Below, piece after piece: positions 1-11,992 of a stretch of 64,000 nucleotides of DNA. A model generated the notes under the pieces. It saw only the letters and a list, made by a program, of their open reading frames with translations, was not told the origin of the DNA and ran no database searches. The first letter of the stretch is position 1. Every line of letters starts with the position of its first letter. Where the stretch lies: positions 310,001 to 374,000 of the forward strand of contig NZ_JAKRNJ010000004.1 of the NCBI RefSeq assembly GCF_022346925.1, in the 5' to 3' direction. Origin of the DNA: Microvirga sp. ACRRW (GTDB lineage: Bacteria > Pseudomonadota > Alphaproteobacteria > Rhizobiales > Beijerinckiaceae). Both the position numbers and the translations under genes were made by a program.

Positions 1-211
1 CCGTCAACCCGCTGCGCAGCAAAAGATCCGCAGCGGCAGGCGTCGGTGTTCCCACATCGAGGGCGAGCGGAAAGGAGCGCAGCACCGGCGCGAGCCGCTC
101 CTGCAGATCCTCCACGGTGCGAGCCAGCAGAAAATCGGCATAGCCGCTTTTAAGCGCGCGGGCGAGGCGCTGGCGGACGAGGGCGCGGTCGAAGACGAGA
201 GGTGTGCTCAT
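1..211 (-). CDS. SAM-dependent methyltransferase, NDUFAF5/BioC-like (N-terminal part only)
   Basis: An open frame runs from an ATG at 211 on the minus strand to the left edge of the window, giving about 70 residues; the rest lies outside. It begins MSTPLVFDRALVRQR and continues through an ARTVEDLQERL segment to LALDVGTPTP. The VFDR...ARTVEDLQERL N-terminus followed by an ALDxGTPTP motif I (the SAM-binding strand-loop) is characteristic of the NDUFAF5-like methyltransferases found next to comF in Rhizobiales. It is divergent from comF with about 100 bp between them. The catalytic core cannot be seen, so substrate and full length are unknown. Confidence 0.6.
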   Translation of the reverse strand, partial: MSTPLVFDRALVRQRLARALKSGYADFLLARTVEDLQERLAPVLRSFPLALDVGTPTPAAADLLLRSGLT

Positions 212-310
212 AAGGCGCTGGATATGGCCCCTCCGGCCACAACAACCAAGGAGTTTTTCATGGCCCTCGCAGGAGATGCACAGGCAGGTCCGATCGGCTA
301 AGCTTGGCCC

Positions 311-1090
311 ATGACCCTGGAGCCCCACCTCAACCCATCGCCCTTCAAGCCCGCGCTCTCCTTCAGTGCGCGTCTGGTGAAAGCTGCGCTGGGCCTCGTC
401 TATCCGCCCAGCTGCATCGCCTGCCAGGGCGCGACCGGCGAGCCGCACGGGCTGTGTGCCCATTGCTGGGCTGGCATCCGATTCATCGAGCGGCCCTTTT
501 GCGAGCGGCTCGGCACGCCGTTCCAGGTCGATCTGGGACAACCCCTGCTCTCGCCCGCCGCCATCGCCGATCCGCCGGTTTTCGGGCGCGCGCGGGCGGT
601 GGCGGAATATGACGGCACCGCGAGCCTGCTCGTGCACCGGATGAAATACAACGACCGGCTGGAGCTGGCCCGCGCTTTGGGAACCATGATGACCCGGGCG
701 GGGGCTGAGCTGTTGGCGGATGCGGATGTGATCGTGCCGGTGCCGCTACACCGGTGGAGGCTCTGGCGGCGGCGCTTCAACCAGGCCATGGCCTTGGCAG
801 GCATTGTGTCCCGGGAAAGCAGTGTGCCTTGCGATCCCTCGCTCCTCCACCGCGTCAAGCACACCCGTCGTCAGGTGGGGCTCACCAAGACACAGCGGCA
901 GGAGAACCTGCAAGGCGCCTTCCGCGTGCCCCCGGAGGCCAAGGCAAAGCTGAAAGGCAAGCGCGTGCTTCTCATCGACGACGTTCTCACTACCGGCTCG
1001 ACAGCCAATGCCGCGGCAAGAGCACTTTTGCGGGGCGGGGCGGCCTCCGTGGACATTCTGGCCTTCGCGAGAGTTGTGACAGAGGCCTGA
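311..1090 (+). CDS. comF: ComF family protein (double zinc ribbon plus phosphoribosyltransferase fold)
   Basis: 259 residues, the usual ComF length. Near the N-terminus two CxxC pairs (CIAC and CAHC, roughly residues 36-55) form the zinc ribbon. The C-terminal half is a type I phosphoribosyltransferase fold with the signature VLLIDDVLTTGST around residue 225, preceded by a VIVPVPLHRWR strand and an FNQA segment typical of ComF. The family acts in DNA uptake and single-stranded DNA handling during natural transformation; most alphaproteobacteria keep it without an obvious competence regulon, so the role here is inferred from family. It is followed after 37 bp by grxC on the same strand and may be co-transcribed with it. 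Confidence 0.9.
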   Translation: MTLEPHLNPSPFKPALSFSARLVKAALGLVYPPSCIACQGATGEPHGLCAHCWAGIRFIERPFCERLGTPFQVDLGQPLLSPAAIADPPVFGRARAVAEYDGTASLLVHRMKYNDRLELARALGTMMTRAGAELLADADVIVPVPLHRWRLWRRRFNQAMALAGIVSRESSVPCDPSLLHRVKHTRRQVGLTKTQRQENLQGAFRVPPEAKAKLKGKRVLLIDDVLTTGSTANAAARALLRGGAASVDILAFARVVTEA

Positions 1091-1127
1091 TCGTTCCTAT
1101 ATCTAAGAACACGTTACGGAGACACAT

Positions 1128-1385
1128 ATGCCGTCCATCACGATCTACACTAAGGGCTGGTGCCCCTATTGCTCCGCCGCCAAGGAGCTGCTCGACAAGA
1201 AGGGCGCCGCCTTCACCGAGATCGACATCGAGAAGAAGCCCGAGGCGCGGGCCGAGATGATCCAGAAGGCCAACGGGCGCACCACCGTGCCGCAGATCTT
1301 CATCGACGGAAAGCATGTGGGCGGCTGCGACGACCTTTATGCTCTTGACGACAGGGGCGGACTTGAGCCTCTTCTGCAGGCCTGA
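1128..1385 (+). CDS. grxC: Glutaredoxin 3
   Basis: 85 residues, a complete monothiol/dithiol glutaredoxin fold. The dithiol active site is WCPYCSAAK at about residues 10-18, the TVPQIFIDG segment carrying the cis-proline lies near residue 50, and the GG-C-D-D glutathione-binding motif (GGCDDLYAL) follows. It reduces disulfides and glutathione mixed disulfides in the cytoplasm using glutathione. A GGAG sequence precedes the ATG. The gene is 15 bp upstream of the nitrilase, an arrangement (grxC-nitrilase-DUF1178) conserved in Rhizobiales and suggesting a glutathione-linked unit. Confidence 0.95.
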   Translation: MPSITIYTKGWCPYCSAAKELLDKKGAAFTEIDIEKKPEARAEMIQKANGRTTVPQIFIDGKHVGGCDDLYALDDRGGLEPLLQA

Positions 1386-1400
1386 CGGAGAACCCTGCCC

Positions 1401-2264
1401 ATGACCCCGACCCGCTTCACCGCCGCCTGCATCCAGATGCGCTCCGGGCGCGATGTTCTGAAGAACCGCGACGATGCGGTGGCCCTCGTGCGTGAGGCGG
1501 CCGACAAGGGCGCGCAGTTCGCGCAGACGCCGGAGATGACCTCTCTCATCTGCCGCGAGCGGGCGGAGATGTTCGAGAAGGTCGGGCCGCAGGCGAGCGA
1601 TCCTGTGCTCGCCGCGTTGCGCGAAGTGGCGCGCCAGAAGAACATCATGATCCAGATCGGCTCCATTGCCGTGAAGGAGGGCGACAAGGTCGCGAACCGC
1701 GCGTTCCTCATCGACACGGACGGCGAGATCGTCACCTCCTACGACAAGATCCATCTTTACGATGTGGACCTGCCGAACGGCGAGAGCTGGCGCGAATCGG
1801 CCACCTATACGGGCGGCAACACGGCGGTGCTGGCGGAAACCCCCTGGGGCTATCTCGGCATGACCATCTGCTACGATGTGCGTTTCGCCGCGCTCTACAA
1901 GGCGCTGGCCGAGAACGGCGCGTCGTTCCTCTCGGCTCCCGCCGCCTTCACGAAGCAGACGGGCGAAGCGCATTGGAACATCCTGCACCGCGCACGCGCC
2001 ATCGAGACCGGCTCGTTCATGATCTCCGCCGCTCAAGGCGGACTGCATGAGGATGGCCGCGAGACCTTTGGCCATTCGATCATCGTCGATCCGTGGGGCC
2101 GCGTGCTGGCGGAAGCAGGTACGGAACCCGGCGTGATCCTCGCCGAGATCGATCCGTCTCTTGTCACAGAGGTGCGCGGGCGCATTCCGACGCTCAAGAA
2201 TGCACGGAGCTTCAAGATCGAGACCGTATCGGCTTCCGATCATCGTCAGACGGCTTCCGCCTGA
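1401..2264 (+). CDS. Carbon-nitrogen hydrolase, Nit1/deaminated-glutathione-amidase type
   Basis: 287 residues, the normal size for the nitrilase superfamily. The catalytic Glu-Lys-Cys triad is visible: E45 in QTPEMTS, K115 in YDKIHLYD and C156 in MTICYDVRF. Within the superfamily, the YDKIHLYDVDLP and TICYDVRFxxLY segments resemble the Nit1/Nit2 branch, whose members hydrolyse the amide of deaminated glutathione or of alpha-keto acid amides. The position directly behind glutaredoxin fits a glutathione-repair role, but the substrate is inference. The start ATG is preceded by a GGAG (ACGGAGAACC). It is cytoplasmic, with no signal peptide. Confidence 0.88.
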   Translation: MTPTRFTAACIQMRSGRDVLKNRDDAVALVREAADKGAQFAQTPEMTSLICRERAEMFEKVGPQASDPVLAALREVARQKNIMIQIGSIAVKEGDKVANRAFLIDTDGEIVTSYDKIHLYDVDLPNGESWRESATYTGGNTAVLAETPWGYLGMTICYDVRFAALYKALAENGASFLSAPAAFTKQTGEAHWNILHRARAIETGSFMISAAQGGLHEDGRETFGHSIIVDPWGRVLAEAGTEPGVILAEIDPSLVTEVRGRIPTLKNARSFKIETVSASDHRQTASA

Positions 2265-2303
2265 CGATGAAGTTTGCGTTTGTTGAAACCTTCATTCAAG
2301 GAC

Positions 2304-2747
2304 ATGATCAAATACGCCCTGGCCTGTGAGCAGGCCCACGAATTCGAGAGCTGGTTTCCCTCAAGCGAGGCGTTCGAAGAGCAGCGCAAGCGCGGCTTCG
2401 TGACGTGCCCGTTCTGCAACTCGACTGAAGTCGACAAGCAGATCATGGCGCCCTCCGTCGCGCGCACCGACAAGCTGCCTGCCGCGCAGCCGGAAGCACA
2501 GCCCATGGCCGTTCTCACCGACAAGGAACAGGAGATCCGCGCGGCTTTGCGAGCCCTGCGCGAGCAGGTTCTGAAAAACTCCGAGGATGTAGGCAAAAAC
2601 TTCGTCGAGGAAGCGCGCAAGATGCATTTCGGCGAAACGGAAGAACGCTCGATCCATGGCGAAGCCGATTTCGAGGAAGCCCGCGCCCTATTGGAAGAAG
2701 GAATCGACGTGCTGCCTATCCCTGTCGTTCCGGACGACCGGAACTGA
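2304..2747 (+). CDS. DUF1178 family protein
   Basis: About 147 residues from the ATG at 2304; the frame also opens at a TTG at 2274, but family members start with an MIxYALxCxxxHEFESWF sequence, which begins at 2304. Visible features are the HEFESWF block, a zinc-type CPFC pair near residue 35, and a conserved C-terminal HFGETEERSIHGEA segment. DUF1178 has no established function; the Cys pair suggests a small metal-binding protein. It follows the nitrilase after about 40 bp and belongs to the grxC-nitrilase-DUF1178 set. Confidence is high for the family, lower for the start. Confidence 0.85.
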   Translation: MIKYALACEQAHEFESWFPSSEAFEEQRKRGFVTCPFCNSTEVDKQIMAPSVARTDKLPAAQPEAQPMAVLTDKEQEIRAALRALREQVLKNSEDVGKNFVEEARKMHFGETEERSIHGEADFEEARALLEEGIDVLPIPVVPDDRN

Positions 2748-2937
2748 GCTGAGCCGCTTGCAGCCTGTCAGGGTGCGCCCGAGAGAGGTAACTCATCCTA
2801 TCCTGTAGAAGCGCAGCTATTTTCCTATAACCTCGCAAAGATCGAGCCTCTATCGTTACGGGTGGGAACGTCGCCGAGACATCGATTGTTGGAAGCCACG
2901 CCCTCGCTCCATTCACGTCATAACGACAGGACTTCTC

Positions 2938-3459
2938 TTGGCGATCTTCTTCACGAGCGACACTCATTTCGGCGATGCGCGCGTGCTGCGGATCGACAAG
3001 CGCCCGTTCAAGACGGTTGCCGAGCATGACGAAGCGCTTATCGCCCATTGGAACGAGGTGGTCTCAGCGGATGACGAGGTGTGGCACCTGGGTGACTTCG
3101 CCCTCCATGTTCGCCCCGAGCGCGTCGATGAGCTGCTCTCATTGCTCAACGGCCGCAAGCATCTTGTCGCTGGCAACAACGACGGCCCGGCGACTCTCGA
3201 AGCGAAGGGTTGGGAAAGCGTGCAGGCGTACGCGGAACTCGCTCTCGAGGGCCGCGGAATCGTCATGTGCCATTACGCGTTCCGCACCTGGAAGAACATG
3301 GGCCGCGGCTGGATCGACCTGCACGGCCATTCCCATGCCAAGCTGAAGCCGCAGACCCGGCAATACGATGTGGGCGTCGACGTCTGGGATTATCGCCCCG
3401 TGACGCTGGAAACGATCCTGGCCTCCCGGTTCCGGCGCCGCACGGCCACTCCCTCCTGA
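2938..3459 (+). CDS. Calcineurin-like metallophosphoesterase
   Basis: 173 residues starting at TTG 2938 so that the protein opens AIFFTSDTHFGD, as family members do; there is no ATG in a better position. Metal ligands are visible in order: D8 and H10 in SDTHFGD, the GDFAL motif, GNND, CHYAF, and the closing HGHSH. This is the complete five-motif metallophosphoesterase set in its minimal single-domain form (YfcE-like). The substrate is unknown. An unusual TTG start and a 190-bp upstream spacer with no obvious gene are the only oddities. It stands alone between DUF1178 and nhaA. Confidence 0.87.
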   Translation: MAIFFTSDTHFGDARVLRIDKRPFKTVAEHDEALIAHWNEVVSADDEVWHLGDFALHVRPERVDELLSLLNGRKHLVAGNNDGPATLEAKGWESVQAYAELALEGRGIVMCHYAFRTWKNMGRGWIDLHGHSHAKLKPQTRQYDVGVDVWDYRPVTLETILASRFRRRTATPS

Positions 3460-3617
3460 AATCCGGCGCGGGCAACTGCCTTCATCCTTGAAAGCCCGGC
3501 CGCCGGATCGATCCGCCCGGCAGGGCCCCTCCCGGATTTGTTATCGTGAACGTGGCTTTGAGGGCTTCCTTTCCGAACCTTTCCGCTTATGACCGGTTGT
3601 GAGCGACAGGAGTGGGA

Positions 3618-4804
<1,187 letters not shown>

Positions 4805-4832
<28 letters not shown>

Positions 4833-5548
4833 TTGACCGAGAGGTCTTGGCTAAGGGACCAGCTGTCGCGCAGTGGGTTGTAGCCGACGCCAGTCTGGTC
4901 GTTCACGGAGAAGCCTGCCTTCCGGAGCGCGTCGGTGAGCTCGTCGGGGGTGACGAACTTGTCCCATTCGTGCGTGCCCTTCGGCAGCCAGCCGAGGATG
5001 TATTCGGCCCCGACGATGGCCGAGGCGAACGAGCGCAGGGTCCGGTTGATCGTCGCCATGACGAGGACCCCACCCGGCTTCACGGCCTTGGCGCAGGCAT
5101 CCACGAAAGCCTGCACATCCGCCACGTGCTCCACCACCTCCATGGCGAGCACGATGTCGAAGGTCTCTCCTCGCGCCACGACAGCCTCGACGGTTTCATT
5201 GCGGAAATCGACGGGCACCCCTGCGCGCTCCGCATGGAGCTTGGCCACGGAGATGTTGGTGGGGGCCGGATCGAGGCCCGTCACCGTGGCGCCGAGCCGC
5301 CCCAGAGGCTCCGAGAGCACGCCGCCGCCGCAGCCCACATCGAGGATCGTCAGCCCCTCCAGCGAACGGGCGGAGCGCGGATCGCGCCCGAACCGGCGGC
5401 AGGCCTCGTCCCGGATATAGGCGAGCCGGACGGGATTGAACTTGTGCAGGACCTTCATGGGCCCGTTCGGATCCCACCAGGTCTCGGCGATCTGCTCGAA
5501 ACGGGCGACCTCGGCCGGGTCGATGGTGGGGGATGCGCCCTCGGTCAT
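4805..5548 (-). CDS. ubiG: Bifunctional 2-polyprenyl-6-hydroxyphenol methylase / 3-demethylubiquinol 3-O-methyltransferase
   Basis: 247 residues. Motif I of class I SAM methyltransferases is [14 protein letters not shown] near residue 70, with VTGLDPAP as the following acidic strand and LAMEVVEHV as motif II. The N-terminal [23 protein letters not shown] sequence, here only summarised as an ETWWDP block, is the UbiG hallmark. It catalyses both O-methylations of ubiquinone biosynthesis at the membrane surface. The gene is convergent with nhaA, overlapping its tail by 28 bp, and divergent from lysC with 130 bp between the starts, the usual ubiG-lysC arrangement in Rhizobiales. Confidence 0.96.
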
Positions 5549-5678
5549 GAAATCTCGATTCCCTTAAGGAAAGAAATGGTTTTGCCGCGTTGACAGCGCG
5601 CGGCCCTGCCGTCATGTATACGCGCCTTTCCGAAGTCGCGAAGGGCTAAATTTTCAACCAACCCACGGCCTTCTTCGC

Positions 5679-6917
5679 ATGCCCCGTCTTGTCATGAAGT
5701 TCGGCGGTACATCCGTCGCCAACGTAGAGCGCATCCGCAACGTGGCGCGGCACGTCAAACGCGAGGTCGAGGCCGGGTTCGACGTGGCCGTGGTGGTCTC
5801 CGCCATGTCGGGCAAGACCAACGAACTCGTCGGCTGGGTGAAAGAGGCTTCCGCTCTTTACGATTCCAAGGAATACGATGTGGTCGTCGCCTCCGGCGAG
5901 CAGGTCACGTCCGGCCTTCTGGCGCTCGCCTTGCAGGAACTCGGCCTCAAGGCCCGCTCCTGGCAGGGCTGGCAGATCCCGATCATGACCTCGGATGCCC
6001 ACGGCTCGGCCCGCATCGCCGATATCGACGGCTCCGGCATCGTCGAGAGCTTCGAGAAGAACAAGGAAGTCGCCGTCGTCTCCGGCTTCCAGGGTGTTCA
6101 CCAGGAGACACGCCGCATCACCACCCTCGGCCGTGGCGGCTCGGACACCAGCGCCGTGGCGCTGGCCGCCGCCATCGGGGCCGAGCGCTGCGACATCTAT
6201 ACGGATGTGGACGGCGTCTACACCACCGATCCGCGCATCGTGCCCAAGGCGCAGCGCCTGGATAAGGTTTCATACGAAGAAATGCTGGAGATGGCCTCGC
6301 TCGGGGCCAAGGTGCTTCAGGTGCGCTCGGTCGAGCTCGCCATGATGCACCGGGTTCCCACCTACGTGCGCTCCAGCTTCGACGATCCCGCCGACCCCAA
6401 GCTCGGCACCCTCATCTGCGACGAGGAAGACATCATGGAACAGCAGGTTGTCACGGGCATCGCCTATTCGCGCGACGAAGCCCAGATTACGTTGCGGAAT
6501 GTAGCCGATAAGCCGGGCATCGCCGCCTCGATCTTCGTGCCGTTGGCTGATGCCAACATCAACGTGGACATGATCATCCAGGTGGTCTCCGACGACACCA
6601 CCACCACGGACATCACGTTTACGGTGCCTTCCGCCGAGTACGAGCGGGCCTGCGCGGTGCTGAACGCCCATAAGGAGGAGATCGAGTTCCGCGACCTCCA
6701 GGGCGCCACCGACGTGGTGAAGGTCTCGGCCATCGGGGTGGGCATGCGTAGCCATGCGGGCGTCGCCGCCAAAGCCTTCAAAGCCTTGGCCGACAAGGGA
6801 ATCAACATCCGCGCGATCACAACTTCTGAGATTAAGTTCTCGGTTTTGATCGACCAGGCCTATACGGAGCTTGCCGTGCGCACGCTCCACTCGCTATACG
6901 GCCTGGACAAGGCTTGA
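5679..6917 (+). CDS. lysC: Aspartate kinase (single polypeptide with two ACT domains)
   Basis: 412 residues. The kinase opens with VMKFGGTSVAN (phosphate and aspartate binding), and has SGEQVTSGLL, GRGGSDTSAVALA and YTDVDGVYTTDPR in the expected order. Two C-terminal ACT domains start near residue 265 (VADKPGIAASIF) and 345 (GVGMRSHAGVAAKAF), which bind lysine and/or threonine for feedback inhibition. The enzyme commits aspartate to lysine, threonine, methionine and diaminopimelate. It is transcribed toward ptsP, about 100 bp away; the two genes are adjacent throughout Rhizobiales. Confidence 0.97.
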   Translation: MPRLVMKFGGTSVANVERIRNVARHVKREVEAGFDVAVVVSAMSGKTNELVGWVKEASALYDSKEYDVVVASGEQVTSGLLALALQELGLKARSWQGWQIPIMTSDAHGSARIADIDGSGIVESFEKNKEVAVVSGFQGVHQETRRITTLGRGGSDTSAVALAAAIGAERCDIYTDVDGVYTTDPRIVPKAQRLDKVSYEEMLEMASLGAKVLQVRSVELAMMHRVPTYVRSSFDDPADPKLGTLICDEEDIMEQQVVTGIAYSRDEAQITLRNVADKPGIAASIFVPLADANINVDMIIQVVSDDTTTTDITFTVPSAEYERACAVLNAHKEEIEFRDLQGATDVVKVSAIGVGMRSHAGVAAKAFKALADKGINIRAITTSEIKFSVLIDQAYTELAVRTLHSLYGLDKA

Positions 6918-7019
6918 TTGACGGCGAGCCTGATTGACGCCGGGTCAGTCGGGCTGCAACACTCTTAAACAACCGCCGGTCCGCATCGCCGGCTCCGAAG
7001 GACGGGAACCTTAAAGCTC

Positions 7020-9286
7020 ATGCCAAGCGCTCCCGGCGGTCCGCGCCTTCTGCTGCGCCGCCTCCGCGAGATTATGGCGGAGCCGGTGGGGGCCCAGGAC
7101 CGCCTCGACAAGATCGTGATTCAGATCGCCGCCAACATGGTGGCGGAGGTGTGCTCCGTCTATGTGATGCGCGGCGACGGGGTCCTCGAACTGTTCGCGA
7201 CCGAGGGCCTGAACCGGGAAGCCGTCCACCTCACCGTCATGCGCTCGGGCGAAGGCCTCGTCGGCCTCATCGCCTCGACCGCCGAGCCGCTAGCCCTCTC
7301 CGACGCACAAAGCCACCCCTCCTTCTCCTACAAACCGGAGACGGGCGAAGAGATCTACCACGCCTTCCTCGGCGTGCCGCTGCTGCGCGCAGGCAATACG
7401 CTCGGCGTTCTCGTCGTCCAGAACCGCACCTACCGGGTCTACACGGAAGAGGAAGTCGAGGCGCTCCAGACCACCGCCATGGTGGTGGCCGAGATGCTGG
7501 CGACCGGCGAGCTGCAGGCGCTTGCGCCCATCGATACCGGCATTGCCCTGCGCCGTCCCGTCTATCAGAAGGGCGCCGCTCTCGCCGACGGCGTCGGTCT
7601 CGGCCATGTGGTGCTGCACGAGCCGCGCGTCGTCATCAAGAACCTGATCGCCGAGAACGTCGATGGTGAGTTGCAGCGTCTGGAGAAAGCCATCGGCGAA
7701 GTGCGCGTCTCCATCGACGAGCTGATCGAGCGCGGCGACGTGGCCCATCACGGCGAGCACCGCGAGGTTCTCGAAACCTTCCGCATGTTCGCGCACGATC
7801 AAGGCTGGCTGCGCCGCATGCGCGAGGCGGTGACCTCGGGCCTGACGGCGGAAGCCGCCGTCGAGCGCGTACAATCCGACAACCGCGCGCGCATGCTGCG
7901 CCAGACCGACCCATACCTTCGCGAACGCCTGCACGATCTCGACGATCTCGCCAACCGCCTGCTCTTCCGTCTTGTCGGGCGCGACCTGGTGGCCGATCGC
8001 CATTCCTTGCCGGACAACGCCATTCTCGTGGCCCGCTCCATGGGTCCCGCGGCGCTGCTCGATTACGACCGCTCACGCCTACGCGGCCTCGTGCTGGAGG
8101 AAGGCGGTCCGACCAGCCACATCGCCATCGTCGCGCGCGCGCTCGGCATTCCTGCCGTCGGCGAAATCTCGAACGCGACGTCGCTCACCGAACCGGGCGA
8201 TGCGATCATCGTCGATGGCGCCGCGGGTGAAGTGCAGATCCGTCCGAGCGCGGATGTGGAAGCAGCCTATGCCGAGAAGGCGCGGCTTCGCGCCAAGCGG
8301 CAGGAGCAGTACCTCAAGCTGCGCAACGTGCCCTCCGTCACCAAGGACGGCGTCGAGATCACGCTGCAGCTCAATGCGGGCCTTCTCGTCGACCTGCCGC
8401 ATCTCGAGGAAACGGGCGCTGCCGGCGTTGGCCTGTTCCGCACCGAGCTGCAGTTCATGATCGCGGAGAAGATGCCGTCGGCCTCCGACCAGCAGGCGCT
8501 CTACAGCGCCGTGTTCGCGGAAACGGGCGACAAGCCCGTCACCTTCCGCACCCTCGATATCGGCGGCGACAAGATCCTGCCCTACATGCAGGCGGTGGAA
8601 GAAGAGAACCCCGCTCTCGGCTGGCGCGCGATCCGCATCGGCCTCGACCGTCCGGGCCTGCTGCGCGCGCAGGTCCGCGCTCTTCTGAAGGCTGCTGCCG
8701 GACGACCCCTGAAGATCATGTTCCCGATGGTGGCGACCTGCGACGAGTTCGAGCGCGCGCGGACCATCGTGGAGCGCGAGAAGACGTATCTCTCGCATCA
8801 CGGTCACGATCTGCCGTCCGATCTCAAGCTCGGCGTGATGCTGGAAGTGCCCTCTCTTCTCTTCCAGCTCAAGGAGATCTGCGAGCGGGCCGATTTCGTC
8901 TCCATCGGCTCGAACGACCTGATGCAGTTCCTCTTCGCCATCGACCGCGAGAACCGGCGCGTGGCCGACCGCTTCGATCCCTTGAGCACGCCGATGCTGC
9001 GCGCCCTTAAGATGGTCGCGGAGCAGGCCAACGCCTCGAACTGCCAGGCGACCCTGTGCGGGGAGATCGGCGGCCGCCCGCTGGAGGCTATGACGCTCAT
9101 GGGTCTCGGCTTCCGCTCGCTCTCCATGTCGCCGGCCTCCATTGGGCCGGTGAAAGCCATGTTGCTCGCGCTCGATATCGCCGAGCTCAAAGCCTTCCTT
9201 CACGATGAACTCGAGCATGCGGGAAGCGGCGATACGCTGCGCCCGAGGCTCGCTCAATTTGCCGAAAGCCGTGGTATTCCGGTCTG

Positions 9287-9287
<1 letters not shown>
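7020..9287 (+). CDS. ptsP: PTS-Ntr phosphoenolpyruvate-protein phosphotransferase (EI-Ntr)
   Basis: 755 residues. An N-terminal GAF domain (about residues 15-165) is followed by the EI N-terminal region, the phospho-histidine domain with [14 protein letters not shown] (His about 367), and the C-terminal PEP-binding TIM barrel with [19 protein letters not shown] and [12 protein letters not shown]-Ntr transfers phosphate from PEP to NPr and then EIIA-Ntr, a regulatory relay sensing glutamine (through GAF) and linked to carbon/nitrogen and potassium control. The TGA overlaps the prfA ATG by one base (TGATG), so translation of prfA is probably coupled. Confidence 0.96.
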
Positions 9288-10371
<1,084 letters not shown>

Positions 10372-10375
<4 letters not shown>

Positions 10376-10785
10376 TCGAGGGTTTGAGCCACATCACGCT
10401 CATCACCAGCGATCTCAACCGGATGAGCGCGATTGTCGAACAAGTCCTCGACGGCAAAGAAATCTACTCTTCAGGCAACGACACCTTTTCGCTCTCGCGC
10501 GAAAAGTTCTTCATCGTCGGCGGACAATGGATCGCGGTGATGGAAGGCGAGAGCCTGCCCACGCGCACTTATAACCACATCGCCTTCAAGATTGCGGGAT
10601 CCGAGGTCGACGAGTACCGCGCGCGCATCGAGAAGCTCGGCCTGGAGATGCGCGAGTCGCGCCCGCGCGTCGAGGGCGAGGGCCATTCGCTTTATTTCTA
10701 CGATCACGACAATCACCTGTTCGAGCTGCACACCGGCACGCTGGAAGAGCGGCTGGAGCGGTATCGTCGCGGTGTCGCGGCGTGA
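10372..10785 (+). CDS. fosX: FosX-type VOC metalloenzyme (fosfomycin epoxide hydrolase family)
   Basis: 137 residues, the FosX length. It opens [11 protein letters not shown], and contains [21 protein letters not shown] and [13 protein letters not shown], all typical of FosX. The metal ligands H7, H69 and E118 are present, as is E44, the residue that acts as general base for water attack in Listeria FosX. FosX hydrates the epoxide of fosfomycin with a divalent metal and no thiol. Mesorhizobium FosX is a known rhizobial relative, so a native role is possible. ATGA overlaps join it to prfA upstream and GTGA to prmC downstream, placing it inside a translation operon where the two neighbours are normally adjacent. 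Actual activity toward fosfomycin is inferred. Confidence 0.85.
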
Positions 10786-11636
10786 GCGCCCCCACGCGCG
10801 CTCAGGCGCTCAAGAGCCTGCGCCAGACACTCGCTGAGGCAGGTTTCGAGACGGCGGCCCTCGATGCGCGCCTGCTGCTTCTGTCGGTCTTGAAGGTTCC
10901 GGCGATGGAGCTCATCACCAACCCCGATCTTCCGCTGACACCTGATGAGTCCGAGCACCTCAGGACTCTCACTCAGCGCCGCCTCGCTCATGAGCCGGTG
11001 GCGCGGATCGTCGGCGAGCGCGAGTTCTGGGGTCTGCCTTTCGCCCTCTCGCCTGAGACGCTTGTGCCGCGTCCGGATACGGAAACCGTGGTGGAGACGG
11101 CCCTCGACCTGCTGCCGGATCGCCAGGCCCCTCTCCTCATGGCCGATTTCGGCACCGGCTCGGGCTGTATCCTGGTGGCCCTTCTCCACGAACTGCCTCA
11201 GGCCATGGGCTTGGGCGTGGATCTATCGCTTGGGGCCATCGAAACCGCCCGCCGGAACGCCTGGGCGAACGGGGTCGGCGAGCGCACCCTTTTCGCCCTC
11301 TCCCGCTGGGCGGAGGCCGTTTCGGGCCGATTCGACCTGATCGTCTCCAACCCGCCCTATATCGCCTCCCCCGTCATCCCGATCCTCGACCGGGAGGTGC
11401 GGGAGCATGACCCGCTTCTGGCCCTCGACGGCGGCCCGGACGGCCTGGAGCCCTATCGAATCCTCTTGAAGGAGGCCCAGCGTCTCCTGGTCCCCGGCGG
11501 GCTTCTGGTGGTCGAGATCGGCTACGACCAGGCGGAGGATTTAACGAGCTTGGCAGGCCAGAACGGCCTTGAAATCATCAGGATCGCGCACGATCTCTCT
11601 GACAACCCCCGATGTGTCGCCATGAGGCGACCTTGA
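10782..11636 (+). CDS. prmC: Peptide chain release factor N5-glutamine methyltransferase
   Basis: 284 residues from a GTG start that overlaps the preceding stop as GTGA. The SAM-binding motif is ADFGTGSGCILVALL near residue 123, and the catalytic NPPY motif lies in DLIVSNPPYIASP. The substrate-binding N-terminal helical domain with EREFWGLPF and VPRPDTE is present. PrmC methylates the glutamine of GGQ in RF1 and RF2. The neighbour prfA supports the assignment, although the fosX-like gene separates them. A short GC hairpin (11646-11663) lies just after the stop, without a T-run. Confidence 0.95.
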   Translation: MSAPTRAQALKSLRQTLAEAGFETAALDARLLLLSVLKVPAMELITNPDLPLTPDESEHLRTLTQRRLAHEPVARIVGEREFWGLPFALSPETLVPRPDTETVVETALDLLPDRQAPLLMADFGTGSGCILVALLHELPQAMGLGVDLSLGAIETARRNAWANGVGERTLFALSRWAEAVSGRFDLIVSNPPYIASPVIPILDREVREHDPLLALDGGPDGLEPYRILLKEAQRLLVPGGLLVVEIGYDQAEDLTSLAGQNGLEIIRIAHDLSDNPRCVAMRRP

Positions 11637-11992
11637 CCGTCCGAATGAGGCTTTCTTGCCTCAGGCAGGGGTAAAAGCTGAAAAATGGCTTGTTGGACCG
11701 GGAGGAACCCGCTAGATTCGATCATAGAGATCGTCCCCGGTCGCAAGAAAACGGCAGTTCCCAGGGGGAGCATGCCGGAGGACCAAACGATATCCATCGC
11801 GCAGGCAGGGGCAATTGAACAGCCGTGCGCGATCATCTGAACCCGATACTGAAGGATAGTCAGGCACCTCATGGGCGTCTTGGCTGAACAACAGGCGGTT
11901 TGCCACGCGAACGGTGGGCATTAAGCCCGTTCGGTGAATATTGGCTGCACATCGCGTGGGTTTGAAGAACCAGCGAGGCTCGTAGAGCAAAA
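11637..11992 (+). promoter_or_regulatory. Non-coding spacer with candidate promoter for the DUF4167 gene
   Basis: The 356 bp between prmC and the DUF4167 gene hold no convincing gene. A weak hairpin TGAGGC/GCCTCA sits at 11646-11663. A candidate sigma-70-like promoter is TTGTTG at 11690-11695, 17-bp spacer, TAGATT at 11713-11718, which would leave an untranslated leader of about 270 nt. A further hairpin (GAAC and GGGC paired with GCCC and GTTC) is at 11909-11932. The promoter is a pattern match only; the long leader is inference. Confidence 0.35.
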